The translations under genes and the position numbers were made by a program. Shown here one piece after another: positions 20,281-31,298 of a DNA stretch of 64,000 nucleotides (the stretch's first letter is position 1; every line of letters begins with the position of its first letter). The notes beneath the pieces are model-generated. The model ran no database searches, had not been told where the DNA came from, and saw nothing but the letters and a program-made list of their open reading frames with translations. The stretch covers positions 4,340,001-4,404,000 of the forward strand of contig JBHGNT010000015.1 of NCBI GenBank assembly GCA_043228905.1. The letters are read 5' to 3'. The stretch comes from Azolla caroliniana. Lineage: Eukaryota > Polypodiophyta.

Positions 20281-20334
20281 AGACTTGATCCTTGTACCTC
20301 CACATTGAGAGTCTATAGACTTACCACTAGGCGA
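20281..20334 (-). promoter_or_regulatory. Antisense tRNA-like A and B boxes in Gypsy-3 LTR
   Basis: On the minus strand TCGCCTAGTGG (A-box-like, 20324-20334) precedes GGATCAAGTCT (B-box-like, 20281-20291). The second LTR copy has the better A box TAGCTTAGTGG (26600-26610) with GGATCAAGTCT (26557-26567). The consensus is TRGYNNARYGG and GGTTCRANTCC. The orientation is opposite to the element. Confidence 0.55.
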
Positions 20335-20419
20335 TGTCATTTCTTTAAAAATGTTTTCCTTATCATTATAGTTTTACATGTAAATTCTCATATTAGAGCT
20401 TACTTGAGTGAGATGTGAT

Positions 20420-20500
20420 GCATGAGCGCCAAATGGCAAACATGCATCACATGCATTCCATGCATTGTATGCATGACTTGTACCCTCACATGCATCATAG
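20420..20500. promoter_or_regulatory. RY-like ATGCAT cluster with E2F-like site
   Basis: Several ATGCAT/CATGCA words surround GCGCCAAA (20426-20433), which fits the E2F consensus TTTSSCGC. The same block is in the second LTR copy (about 26690-26790), the solo LTR (38220-38310) and the Gypsy-5 LTRs. Whether factors bind is unknown. Confidence 0.5.
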
Positions 20501-20793
20501 GGGTGTGTGGTATTCAAGAATTTAAGAAGAAGCAAAATTCGTTCTCCAATTGATGGTGTATCTTGTTTCCTAAATCTAAAGTCAAGGGTCCAAACTTAAT
20601 CTCTCTCTATCTCTCTCACGCCATATCGATCTCTCTCGACCCAAAGTTGAGCGTTAAAATCTTTCTCTCTTTTAATCTATCTTAAAGCCTTTCTCGCTAA
20701 AGCTAGCGCCAACTTCGAGTCCTTCGGTCCAGAACCCCGGCGGTTCCACCTCATGATCCGCGCGTAGTGACGGATCTTCACGACATAATCAAG

Positions 20794-20811
20794 TGGTGAA
20801 CCCGACGTGAA
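20794..20811 (+). other. Gypsy-3 primer binding site
   Basis: TGGTGAACCCGACGTGAA follows the LTR end by eight bases. The same word, with changes, follows the LTRs of Gypsy-4 (39346) and Gypsy-5 (50854-50871, minus). The tRNA was not identified. Confidence 0.7.
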
Positions 20812-20857
20812 AGAGGCGGTAGGAAGGATCAAATCGAGGATCAACCGATACTTGGAG

Positions 20858-23046
20858 ATGGCATCCTCAAGCAATCAAGCAGGAGACTTCGAAAGGATGA
20901 TGTTGATCGTCGAACAAATGATGAGATCTCGAGACAACGATGCGAGTGTGGAGAAGGCTGTCGAGCGTGTCGTGGAGCTCCAGGGTCAATTCGACGGAAG
21001 GAACATTACGAAGTTCCTTGATGCATTCAAAAGGGAGATGAATCAACGGGACGTGTTTGAAGCATGTCAAATCACAAGCTTCAAGAGAGTTGTCGCCAAC
21101 AACATCCAAAGGCGTGTGATCGAGCTTCAAGAAGGGAAGACAACGTGGTCAAAGTTTGAGAAAGCGATATTAGCGGAGTTCGCAATGGAAGATTTGTTAA
21201 GGATGACTCGACATGCCTTGATGAAGTGGATAGAAAAGAAGAATAAGAAGATGAGCGCTTCGAGGGTGTACGATGAATTCAACCAAATGTTTCGTCGTCT
21301 CCCCACCACAGACCAAGTGCTACTTGAGGAGGACAAAACTTTGTACTTCCTAAAGGCTGTGGATATGAAGGATAAACGAGAATTGGGGACTCTTCTCGAA
21401 GACGATACCCAAGCAAATGGGCTTGTAGCGGACTAGATCGCGGTGAAGCGAGCGTGCAACAGGCTCGACAAGCGTCGCCAATGGGATGATGACACCAACT
21501 TGACGGGATTGACTGTCACGGAGAAAGCAAGACAACCGAAAGTAGCTGAGCCACCCAAACAAAGCAACCCGGAAGAAAAGAAGATTGATGAAGACATCAT
21601 CGAAGAGCTAGCAAAAAAGTTCGAGATGGTCACGCTAGCCAACATGAATCGTTGGGGTCCCAAAGGCAAAGAACCCTTTAGATGCATGTGGTGCGATAGC
21701 ATGGACCACATGAGAAGGGATTGTGCGAGCCTTCGAGAAGAGATCCGACAAAATATAGATGACAACATGATCTGCTCGAGCGAAACTAGAAGACCCCTAC
21801 GGGTGAATTTCGGAAGAGGAGGAATGAAGAAAGCTATGGAGGATGCCGATGCGACTCATGTGGATGCGATGCACTATGCTGCATCGGCCGGAATAAGAGT
21901 CGGGAAAGACAAAAATGAAGCTGTGAAAGTGGGAGAAAAGTTTTGGTCTTCCGTTCTCGAGTATGAGAAGATGGGGAAGGTCACATCGAATGAGGTAGAG
22001 CTTGCGGACCGAAGTGTGCAAAGCATAATTGGATGGTCAGATCTAGTGGATGACAACACCCTACTCGTGGAAGTGATGTGTGACAATGACGAGGTGTTCG
22101 TCGAAGAAAAAAGAAAAAGAATAGAAGAGCAAGGCCCATCAAAAAGACATGAAACAAGGAACACGAAAAAGAAAGAAGATGCAGAAACGAGTCAATCTTT
22201 ACAAATGGAGGAAGGAGACGCTAGCCGAAAAGTGGAGTTGAGCAAACTAGTCGAAGAAACAGTTCGGCCTGTGAAGATTGGTGTCAAAGACCCCGCTCGA
22301 AAGACAAAGACTATGCCTACCTATAAGCTAAGGTCGGACATAGAGCAGACGATAGACCTAAAGAAGATTCTCGAGGAATGTGTTCTTGATAGCCACGGGA
22401 CCTTGTCCTTGAGGGAATTACTCGACATTACGAAGAAGGAGTTTCACGACACAATCGTGGACCTTGTTAAGCGAAAAAGGCAACAATCGGACGAAGACGA
22501 AGAGAAGCCACTAAAAGCAAAAGCAAATGCCATAACAATGGCAAGAGAAGAAGTCGATGAAGAAATGGTGGACAACCACTATACTCGACCTCATTGGGCA
22601 CGAGCGACAATGGAGACGCCAGTGAGGATCAGGGAGAAGAAAGAAATTGTGGTAGTCTTAATCGACCACAGCTCGGAGATCAACCTCATGTCAACCGACT
22701 TCTACAAAAAAGGAAGATGGCCAATCAATACAAATCATGGATGGAAGATTTGCACGGCAACAAAGACTATGGAGGACTTGTACGGAGCTTGTCCCAATGT
22801 TAAAGTCACGATCGGGGATGTGGAGATGGATCAACACTTCTTCGTGCAAGAATCAGCGTCGCATCCTGTCATCCTAGGATAACTGTATATCACATCATCT
22901 CGGATGGAGACCAAAGTGTTCGATAATGGAGCAGCCTTCGCACGAATAAAGAGTCTTGACAACCAAAGATCGGTCCAATTCCTAACGGTGTGAGCCAATC
23001 ATGAAAGGAATCGAGATAGTCTTGGAGGAGAATCCTCGGATTTTTA
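20858..23046 (+). pseudogene. Gypsy-3 gag-protease
   Basis: The likely start is the ATG at 20858 (M-A-S-S-S-N), matching M-A-S in Gypsy-5. One frame holds an alpha-rich Gag, a degenerate CCHC knuckle (F-R-C-M-W-C-D-S-M-D-H-M-R-R-D-C), a charged linker, then a protease-like segment (V-V-V-L-I-D-H-S-S-E-I-N-L-M-S) where D-H-S replaces the usual D-[ST]-G. It ends in Q-H-F-F-V-Q-E-S-A-S-H-P-V-I-L-G. A stop at 21434-21436 and two stops after 22880 break it. The final stop, TAG at 23044-23046 after a run of five T, falls at the same place as in Gypsy-4. Confidence 0.8.
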
Positions 23047-23217
23047 GAGCGAACTATTGAAGCATGGGGCACAAATAGTCCGAGCAATCACAAATCCCCA
23101 CAAGAAAATAGAGCACGTGCATTGCGAGGAGAAGCAACATGTGTCACACCTAGTGGTGCATGTAAACTAGTACTACCCGACAAGAAGGACAAGCGCCGGA
23201 TATAAGATTTCGAGAAG

Positions 23218-26200
23218 ATGCTGAAAGAAGAAAACATAATAGAAGAAGAAGAGTTCGTGACTCATATTATGAAAGAAGCCTCATTTAATGACACCATCGG
23301 TGAAATCGAGGACGTCGTGGACTTGAGCTATCTTCACGACCAACGCGTGATTTCGGTTAACTTCGTCAACATGTACGCTATCATCGATGAATACTATTGT
23401 GCCATCTTGATGGAGGAAGCTAAAGTCAACACGAAATATAAAACGGTGGATAAGAAGATCAAGCCAGTTGTGGTTCCGCTACTGGAAGATAGCTAGCAAA
23501 AGATGAAGGAAGTCGCTAATGATCCAAGCTTGAGGGATCCAAAGACAATAGGTCATGTCTTCACTGAAGAGACGAAAAGGAAGCTACGAGTTGGAAAGGA
23601 GGATTTCCTCCTCCCTGAAGAGGAGCGAAAGTTTCGTGAAATGCTTGAAAGGCATGGGAAAGCCTTCGCGTTCTCTCCCCAAGAAATCAGATGTGTTGGT
23701 GATCTTCACAGTGCCGCATGTCCGCATGTGCCTTGGAATTTGAAACTGATACTGATGAAGAGAGAGAGAAAAAAGATAGAGAAGAGAACAGGAAGAAAAA
23801 AGAATACTTCAATATACTATTAAGAAAATAACACAATCCTCTTAGACACCAAGAGGAACAACCCTAGATAACTACTTCAATATACTATTACTAAAATAGT
23901 CTTTTTGCCTTCTCTCTTTCTTCTAATAATCGTCTTCCCACTTCTTCTTGTAGATCTTCTATCCTTCCTTGTAGATATTCTATTCTTCCTCCATCCCCCA
24001 TATTGCTAAGAATACCGCATATTTATAGGTTTTTAGTTGCGTTATTCTTGCTTTTTTCTTTTCTTTGCTTTTACATATCCTCGAGTTTGTGTGGTGCGTT
24101 TTTCATATAATTACTTCTGGGTTTTCATCCAAGTTTTTCATACAAGAAACTTCTCTTTGTCAGCTTTCTTTTCGAATCTTTTCTTTTGAAATTTGGATAA
24201 GAGATGAAGAAGTTATGAGCTTTTTTTGCTTAATTTCCTGCGTTCTTTTTCTTTTTCTTTTTTTCTGCTTTTTCTACTTTTGAAAAACGCCTCTAACTTT
24301 ATTCTCTCTTCAATTTCATTTACCTTTTAACTCTTGGACCTTTCATATTGTGCTTTATTCTCCTATACCTTCGCATCCAATATATTTGTCACGGTCTTTT
24401 GCTATGAGCGAAAATCGACTTCACAAATACCAGTTCCAAGAGCGCACCTTCCGAAGCTGATCAAGCTCTTAAAGGAGAAAGTGAATATGGGTATTCTAGA
24501 ACTGTCGAATGCTCCTTACTCTAATAGGTGGTTCACGGCGCCGAAGAAGAATGGATCATTGTGATTCATCCAAGATCTTCAACCCGTTAACAAGGTGACA
24601 ATTTGAAATGTTGGAATCGGTCCGAGCGTGGACGAATTTGCCAAGGCGTTTGCGGACCGGTCCATCTACTCGATTGGTGATCTCTACTCCGGATATGACC
24701 AATTCCAATTGGCGATCAACAGTCGTGACATTACAACCATGAGGACTTCAATCGGGCTTGTGCGGATGTGTACCTTACCTCAAGGAGCAACGAACTCGGT
24801 GGCTCATATGGTGAATGCCATGGACAAGGTCTTACAGGATTGCATCCCAAACATCATGATGCCGTTCTTGGATGATATTCCGATAAAAGGATGTTCGGAT
24901 GAGGAGAAAGATGAATCGAAAGATAAGGAAGGGTGTAGAAAGTTCGTCGCGGATCATATAAAAGATTGCGAGAAGGTGCTTCAAAGGCTCGAATATGCGA
25001 ATTTGACATTTTCGGGAGGAAAGTCCGCATTCGGGCAACCAGAGATCTTGGTGGTAGGTCACTTGTGTGGAGCATACGGCTGGAAGCCTTCGCCATCCAA
25101 TGTGAACGAGATCCAAGACATGAAAGAAGAATGCGAAAACCAAACGGAGGTTCGAAGGTTCCTTGGAGCATGCGCATTTTACCATATTTGGATGTTGCAC
25201 TATGCCCAAGTCGCCGAGCCTTTATATGGGTTGCTAAAGAAAAGAATGAAGTTCAAATAGCGAGACGAGCACACGAACACGATGCGAAGATTGAAGAAAC
25301 TACTTCTTGAAGCTCCAGCACTAAGAAAAGTTGTCTACACCGAAGGAAAGCCGATTTATGTGACTGTCGATACAAGCCCAACTGGAATCAGGTGGGTCAT
25401 CAACCAAGAAGGAGAAGATAATGCGCGGTATGCCATCCGGTTCGGAGAAAAGGTTCTCAGCGAACGACAACAAAGATACGCCGAAGTCAAGCGTGAACTT
25501 TGGGGTATTGTGTCGGCAATGAAGATGGACAAAGACTACCTGATCGGATCGGAAGTAATAATTGAGACAGATTGTCTCCCAATCCTCGGAATGATCTTAG
25601 GATGTGCGACACTAGATCTAGCTATGCTAAGGTGGATCGCCTATATCAAGTCTTTAAACCCAGAGATCCACCATATTGCAGGGAAGAAGAACACCATGGC
25701 TGACCTGCTATCGAGGGCAAGATTTGAGAATGAGGGTGACATGGTTTCGGAAGATGAAGACGTCACCCTCGACTTCTTTAAGATGGCTCCACTATTGGCG
25801 GAAGACAAGGGCACGCTAACCCTCCACGCCTTCAACGAGGACGAGCACGAAGGGGAGTGGTTACTAATCAGCAGATTCCTAAGAACGATGACGACGGATG
25901 CTTCGTTAACGAAGGAGGAGGCCCTACGAATCCGGAACAAAGCCTACCAATACTTCTTGAAGGGAGGATACCTTTGGTGACACCCAAAAAGAGGGACAGG
26001 AATACCACCTCGAGTGGTGGTGAAGAAAGAAGAGCAAGTGACGCTAATGACCGAATCTCACGAGAGTGTCCAGGAAAGTCATAGAGGAACATGGGCGATG
26101 TTCGAGAAGTTGAAGGAGAAGTATTGGTGGCCAAGCATGTACAAAGATGTACTCCATTTCGTGACCACATGCGAAACATGCCAAGTACATTCGAATATCC

Positions 26201-26520
26201 GTCATCGTGATGAGCTACGACCGACATACCTGCTCACCATACACTTCAAATGGATGGTGGATCTGGTCTCAATGCCAATGGGAGTGGGAAAAATGAAGTA
26301 CTTAGCTCTGGCAAGAGAAGACTTGACAAATCAAGTGGAAGGACGGGCCTTAACAAATAAAATGACGTCGACTATTTGCAAATTTCTACTCAAAGAGGTT
26401 GTTTGTCGATACGGATGTGTGGGAAAGATAGTTGCTAACCGAGGGGAGTTGGATGCACACGAAGCAACGAAGCTCTTTGAACGACAAAGTGTGAAGCTCT
26501 CCCTCACGACTGCCTACAAT
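23218..26520 (+). pseudogene. Gypsy-3 pol (RT, RNase H, truncated integrase)
   Basis: The RT N-terminus (G-K-A-F-A-F-S-P-Q-E-I) is split by a solo LTR at 23753-24425 and resumes at P-V-P-R-A-H-L. The RT core has Y-S-G-Y-D-Q-F-Q-L-A-I and the active site M-P-F-L-D-D-I-P-I-K-G. RNase H (V-D-T-S-P-T-G-I-R-W, E-T-D-C-L-P) follows from 25282 after a stop and frame change. Integrase has a zinc-finger region (C-E-T-C-Q-V-H), the first Asp in W-M-V-D-L-V, and V-A-N-R-G-E-L where its relatives have D in place of N. It stops at T-T-A-Y-N-P, fused to LTR sequence, so the catalytic Glu and C-terminus are lost. Confidence 0.85.
23753..24425. mobile_element. Solo LTR inserted in Gypsy-3 RT
   Basis: This 673-bp insert begins TGATGAAGAG and ends CTTCACA. 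It is flanked by GATAC (23748-23752) and AATAC (24426-24430), a near-perfect 5-bp duplication, and it interrupts an RT that is uninterrupted in Gypsy-4 and -5. It is AT- and pyrimidine-rich with a TATA-like CATATTTATAGG near 24018, and no ORF. The family was not recognised. Confidence 0.7.
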
Positions 26521-26524
26521 CCAG

Positions 26525-27102
26525 TGTGTGTGTATATTCAAAAGGAGTGCAAGTGAAGACTTGATCCTTGCACCTCCATATTGAGAGTCAATAGACTTAC
26601 CACTAAGCTATATCATTTCTTTAGAAATGTTTTCCCTATCATTATAGTTTTACATGTAAATTCTCATATTAGAGCTTAATTGAGTGAGATGTGATGCATG
26701 AGCGCCAAATGAGCAACATGCATCACATGCATTCCATGTACTGTATGCATGACTTGTACCCTCACATGCATCATATGCATGGGTGAGTCTATAAAAGGAT
26801 GGATGAAAAGGATCAAAGGGGTGTGTGGTATTCAAGAATTTAAGAAGAAGAAAATTTCGTTCTCCAATTGATGGTGTATCTTGTTTCCTAAATCTAAAGT
26901 CAGGGTCCACTTAATCTCTCTCTATCTCTCTCATGCAATATAAATCTCTCTCGACCCAAAGTCGAGCGTTAAAATCTCTCTCTCTTTTAATCTATCTTAA
27001 AGCCTTTCACGCTAAAGCTAGCGCCAATTTCGAGTCCTTCTGGTCCAGAACCCCGGCGGTTCCACCTCATGATCCGCGCGTAGTGACGGATCTTCACGAG
27101 AT
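26525..27102 (+). repeat. Partial LTR (right part) at the Gypsy-3 3' side
   Basis: It is a direct copy of 20250-20785. It is followed by TAATCAAGTG, which in the 5' copy is the sequence after the LTR, just before the primer site. This segment therefore came from a 5' LTR-leader context and not from a normal 3' LTR. Confidence 0.8.
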
Positions 27103-27108
27103 AATCAA

Positions 27109-27169
27109 GTGTCTATAGACTCTCAATGTGGAGGTGCAAGGATCAAGTCTTCACTTGCAGTCCTTTTGA

Positions 27170-27247
<78 letters not shown>

Positions 27248-27861
27248 GGTTTTTATTATTAATGTATTTTTACAAGGCATTTCTCCATCCGGTCGTCATC
27301 TCGTCGGCTCCATCGGTCGCGGTCGCCGGGTGATGTCGGATATCGGATCCCGCCGGTCACCGTCGTTAGATACCGTCGAACGTTGTCATCGGACACCGTC
27401 GGTCGCCATCGTCAGATACCGTTGGACACCGTCAGTCGTCGGACGCTGTCATCGGACATCGTCGGTTGCCGTCGCAGGACTCATCCAAAATACATAGTTA
27501 TATGCATTTGGCTACATCCATTCGTTAAGCCATAGAACTTAACCTTTCTATGCTCCACACATAGACCAAAGGTAATAGCTTTTGCTCTGCCTTATTTGTC
27601 CTGTCTATGTGGGATATCACATATTTTTCTCTTCTTCTTTGCAAACTTCATACCCACATAACTTGACACTTAGATATCTGTTTCCTACGTAGTAAAGTAC
27701 AATCAGAAGCTCTTCAAGACCTCCATCTTTTTGTACCAAGATATTAAAATGATTTAAAATAGTATCTTTACTATTATTGTTTTATATTTCGTGAGAAGAA
27801 CCACAGTCGATTTCGTATGTTTCTTACAAGTTTCACACTATCGCTAAAAATCTTCACGGCA
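27109..27861 (-). repeat. Inverted LTR segment forming the right terminus of Gypsy-3
   Basis: It is the reverse complement of about 19658-20315, with an expanded CA/TA tract. The element therefore ends in inverted instead of direct repeats. It also matches 55906-56381, which has the same orientation. Confidence 0.85.
27172..27247. repeat. (CA)n(TA)n microsatellite in the inverted LTR
   Basis: About 32 CA units are followed by about 5 TA units. The homologous left LTR has only a short TATACACAACATATA-type tract (20230-20260), so this is a local expansion. An open frame across it codes Thr-His repeats and is not a gene. Confidence 0.95.
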
Positions 27862-30800
27862 ACGTACTTCTCCTGTGACATCCACAATTGTTTCTTCGAT
27901 CGGTCTCGGATTATATGCATTCCCAAGATTTGCCTCGCCAAACCCAAATCTTTCATTGAGAAGGTCCGGTTAAAGGCCTTCTTCAACATTCCCAAATTTG
28001 ATTTGGTCCGGTCCGATGATCAGCATGTCGTCCATGAAGTCGCGTCCATCAAATTTCTTCATGAACACACAGTGGTCAGCCTGTGCCTTGTGGTATCCTT
28101 GGTCTGTCATGAAGGAGTCAAACTTCTGGTACCATCGTCGGGGAGCTTGGTTCAGTCCGTATAAGCTCTTCTTCAAGCGGCACACTAGGTTCTCCTTCCC
28201 TTTTTGGACGAATCCTTTTGGTTGTTGTATGTAGATCTCTTCTTCGAGGTCGCCATGTAGAAAAGTCGTCTTGACGTCTAGTTGCTCTACCTCGAGGTCT
28301 ATACTTACTGCTATGCTCAACATAGTTCGGATGGATGTCATCTTCTCTACCGGGGCAAACATCTTGTCGAAATCCACTCCTTTCTTTTGTTGAAACTCCT
28401 TCACCAAAATCCAAGCTTTGTATCCACATTTGTGGTTCTCATGCAAGGAATCCATCTTGTCTTGGATGGCACTAAACCACTTGCAATTATGGGTGTGCTT
28501 CGTTGCTTCTTCGAAGCTTTTCGGTTCCCCCTCATCGGTCAGTAAGACATGCTTGGCATCCGGAAATCTTCGAGGGGGCCTTCTCTCCCTTGGAGGGTAT
28601 CTACGTCCTTCGTTTTTGACCACCGATTCCTCTGGTTGTTCTTCATCCGAATCCGACTCGAGGTCTTGTATGGTTCTGGTGTCCAATTCTTCTTCTTCAA
28701 TCGAATCGGTTCTCTGTCTGAATCCGGCCGGTTCATCATGGTCTTCGGTTGACATCCGGCTTCCAACCGATTTCTTTCGGTCGACCTAGAGTTCACTATC
28801 TTCTTCTCTGACTCCTAGTTGGCAATGGTCTTGTCTTCCATGAAGACTATGTCTTGACTCCGGACAAACTTCATGTCGACCAAGTCCCACACTTGGAAGC
28901 CGAACTCATCATCGCCGTATCCAAAGAATATGCTTGGCCGTGACTGCAGATCCAATTTCGCTCTCTTGTCCTTTCCTACATGCACTTAGGCTAGACAACC
29001 GAACACCTTAAGATGCTAGTAAGACACATCTTTGCAGTTCCATACTCTCTGTGGTGTGTCTCTGTCCAAGGGCGTTGAGGGTGATTTGTTTACCATGTAC
29101 GTCGCCGTCATTAGTGCCTCAGCCTAAAACGTCTTGGACAACTTGGCATGAGCAAGCATGCTCCAGACTCTCTCCATCACAGTCTGGTTCATCCTTTTGG
29201 CCAATCCGTTCAGCTCTGGTGTCTTCGGCACGTTGAATTCGAGCCGGATTCCCATAGACCACCAGTACTCCTCGAACTGCCCTTGGTATTCTCCATCATT
29301 GTTGGCTCGAACCGCCTTCAGCTTCCGACCAGTTTCTCTTTCCAATCTTGGATGGAGCTCCTTGAAGACGGTCAGTACTTGATCCTTCGTCTTCAGTGCT
29401 GAGACCCACAGCTTCCGGTTGTTGTCATCTATGAATGTCACGAAGTACTACATAGACGACATGAAGTACTGTAACCCAGCATGTGACTTCGTGTCCACTT
29501 GAGATTCATCGATATACACAAGTTCCAACGGTGCATTCTGTCTCGACGGTGGTCAGGTTCCCATCGACTAATAGTACTCCTCGAACAACCCCTGTTATTC
29601 TCCATTGTTGTCGGCTTGAACCTCCTTCAGCTTCCGACCGGTTTCTCTTTCCACTCTTGCATGGAGCTCCTTGAAGATGGTCAGTACCTGATCCTTCATC
29701 TTCAGTGAGATCCACAGCTTCCAACTATGGTCGTCTATGAACGCCACGAAGTACTACATAGACGACACGGAGTACTGTAACCCAGCATGTGACTTCGTGT
29801 CCACTTGACATACATCGGTATACACAAGTTCCAATGGTGCATTCCGTCTCGACAGTGACCAAGTTTGGAAAGAGGTTCCCATTGACCGGAAATACTCCTC
29901 GAACTACCCCTTGTATTTGCCACCATTGTCAGCTCGAACCGCCTTCAACTTCTGACCGGTTTCTCATTCCACTCTTGCATGGAGCTCCTTGAAGATGGTC
30001 AGTACCTGATCCTTTGTCTTTAGCAGTGAGATCTACAACTTCCAACTATGGTCGTCTATGAACGTCACGAAGTACTGCGATATGACCCAGCATGTGACTT
30101 TGTGTCCACTTGGCATACATCAGTATACACAAGTTCCAATGGTGCATTCCATCTCGACGGTGGTTGGGTTCGGAAAGAGGTTTGATTTTGCTTGTCGACC
30201 AAGCAGTCGGTGCACTTCTCATCTTTCACCTCTAGAATGAGGTTATCTTTGGCAAGTTTGTGCATCCCTTTTTGGCTCATGTGACAGAACCTCTTGTGCC
30301 ACAACTTACCGGCAGTGTTGGATACCACGTTCACTTCTTCCCAGCATATCCAGCCATGCATCAAGTATAACGTGTTGATCTTCCAGGCTCGGGTCACGAT
30401 CAAGCTTACTTTTTTGAATTTTATGACTCCGTTCTGGATGCTACCCTTGTAGCCTTCATCATCCAGCTGATCGACTTATATCAGGTTCAACTGAACCTCC
30501 GGAACATGTCAGACGTCCTTCCAATACAACTTCCACCCGGTTAACATTGTCAGCCACACGTCTCCTATGCCGACAATTCGGCATGCACCTTTATTCCCCA
30601 TCTGGACACACCCATGATCTCTAGCTCTGTAGGATGAGAAGCACTTCCAGTCGGAAGTCAGATGGAACGACACTCCGGAGTAGACCACCCATGTCGTCTC
30701 ATTGCTGAGAAGGTGCAGTTTACTCTCCTTGTGATGAGCAACAATTCTTCCTTACTTGTTGCGATTGCCAATGTTCCTTTCCAATCCGAACTCCTCCAGT

Positions 30801-31298
30801 CAAGACCATTCTTCGTGTCAGCACTGTCGATTCATTTCTCCTTCTGGAAGTGCCTCGGCTTTCCGCAATAAAAGCAAATGAGCCTCCCTCTTGACTTCGA
30901 CCTCGTCCCCGATTTGTCCCAGTTTTGGGAACTCCGATTCCGGCCTCTTCCCAGGTTATGGTGGTCTTCCATAACCAAGGACTTCGGATTAGTCCTAGAT
31001 TCCTATTCCTTCTAGAGAGCTTCTTTGTTTAGCAAACTTGACTTCACTCTCGCCAGGGATAAGTTCTTTCCTTCCATTCCGGCATTGCCTAGAGTGACAA
31101 TGAATATCTCCTAGATATCCGGGAGGGATCCGAGCAATACCAATGCCAGTACCTCATCCGCTAATTGTACTTCGAGCGAGTTAGTCTGGTTTATCAGTCC
31201 TTGGAAGGCGTTCATATGCTCTGCCATGTTGGCGTTGTTTTGATAACGGAGCCTCACTACCTTCTGGAGTACTGAGACCCGATTTAAGGGTGTTTTTG
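27862..31298 (-). pseudogene. Copia-3 gag-pol, main fragment
   Basis: On the minus strand, 31298 to 27862 aligns with Copia-1 gag through RT. Visible are the GAG-pre-integrase (L-W-H-K-R-F-C-H-M-S), integrase N-N-D-G-E-Y and P-E-L-N-G-L-A-K-R-M-N-Q, where the catalytic Glu is Lys, the RT start (E-Q-L-D-V-K-T-T-F-L-H-G-D-L) and the F-M-D-D-M-L-I region. There are many stops, frameshifts and a tandem triplication of integrase sequence. Its right edge is the Copia-2 insertion, where the gag continues at 37130. Confidence 0.85.
29460..30075. repeat. Tandem triplication of integrase sequence in Copia-3
   Basis: Units of roughly 305 bp start near 29460 and 29768, with a third partial copy from about 30060. 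Each has GTAACCCAGCATGTGACTT-like sequence. The copies differ, so the duplication is old. Confidence 0.75.

Larger units (their letters stand above)
19658..20785 (+). repeat. Gypsy-3 5' LTR
   Basis: The LTR is 1,128 bp, TGTCGTGAAG to CTTCACGACA, with short terminal inverted repeats. It contains a TATA box (ATATATAAGG, about 19938-19947), a degenerate GACGG/GTCCGAC-rich short-period repeat (20055-20200), a (TA)n run, an antisense tRNA-like segment and an ATGCAT-rich block. The primer site follows eight bases later. Confidence 0.85.
19658..27861 (+). mobile_element. Gypsy-3: lineage II Ty3/gypsy with rearranged 3' end
   Basis: The plus-strand order is 5' LTR, primer site, gag-protease, RT, RNase H and integrase, truncated at about 26520 and joined to a partial LTR (26525-27102) and then an inverted LTR segment (27109-27861). 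The left end is TGTCGTGAAG; the right end reads TCTTCACGGCA, its near reverse complement. The flanks ACAT and ACGTA fit a mutated 4-bp target duplication within Copia-3 (GTCACGTACT in Copia-1). A further solo LTR sits in RT at 23753-24425. Confidence 0.8.

Noticed and set aside
27109-27333. Threonine/histidine-repeat protein
   Set aside because: It is only the translation of the (CA)n microsatellite in an LTR.
19658-27861. Long inverted termini as evidence of a DNA transposon
   Set aside because: The termini are LTR sequence, the interior encodes gag-protease-RT-integrase with a primer site, and a direct LTR copy is also present. A rearranged retrotransposon explains it better.
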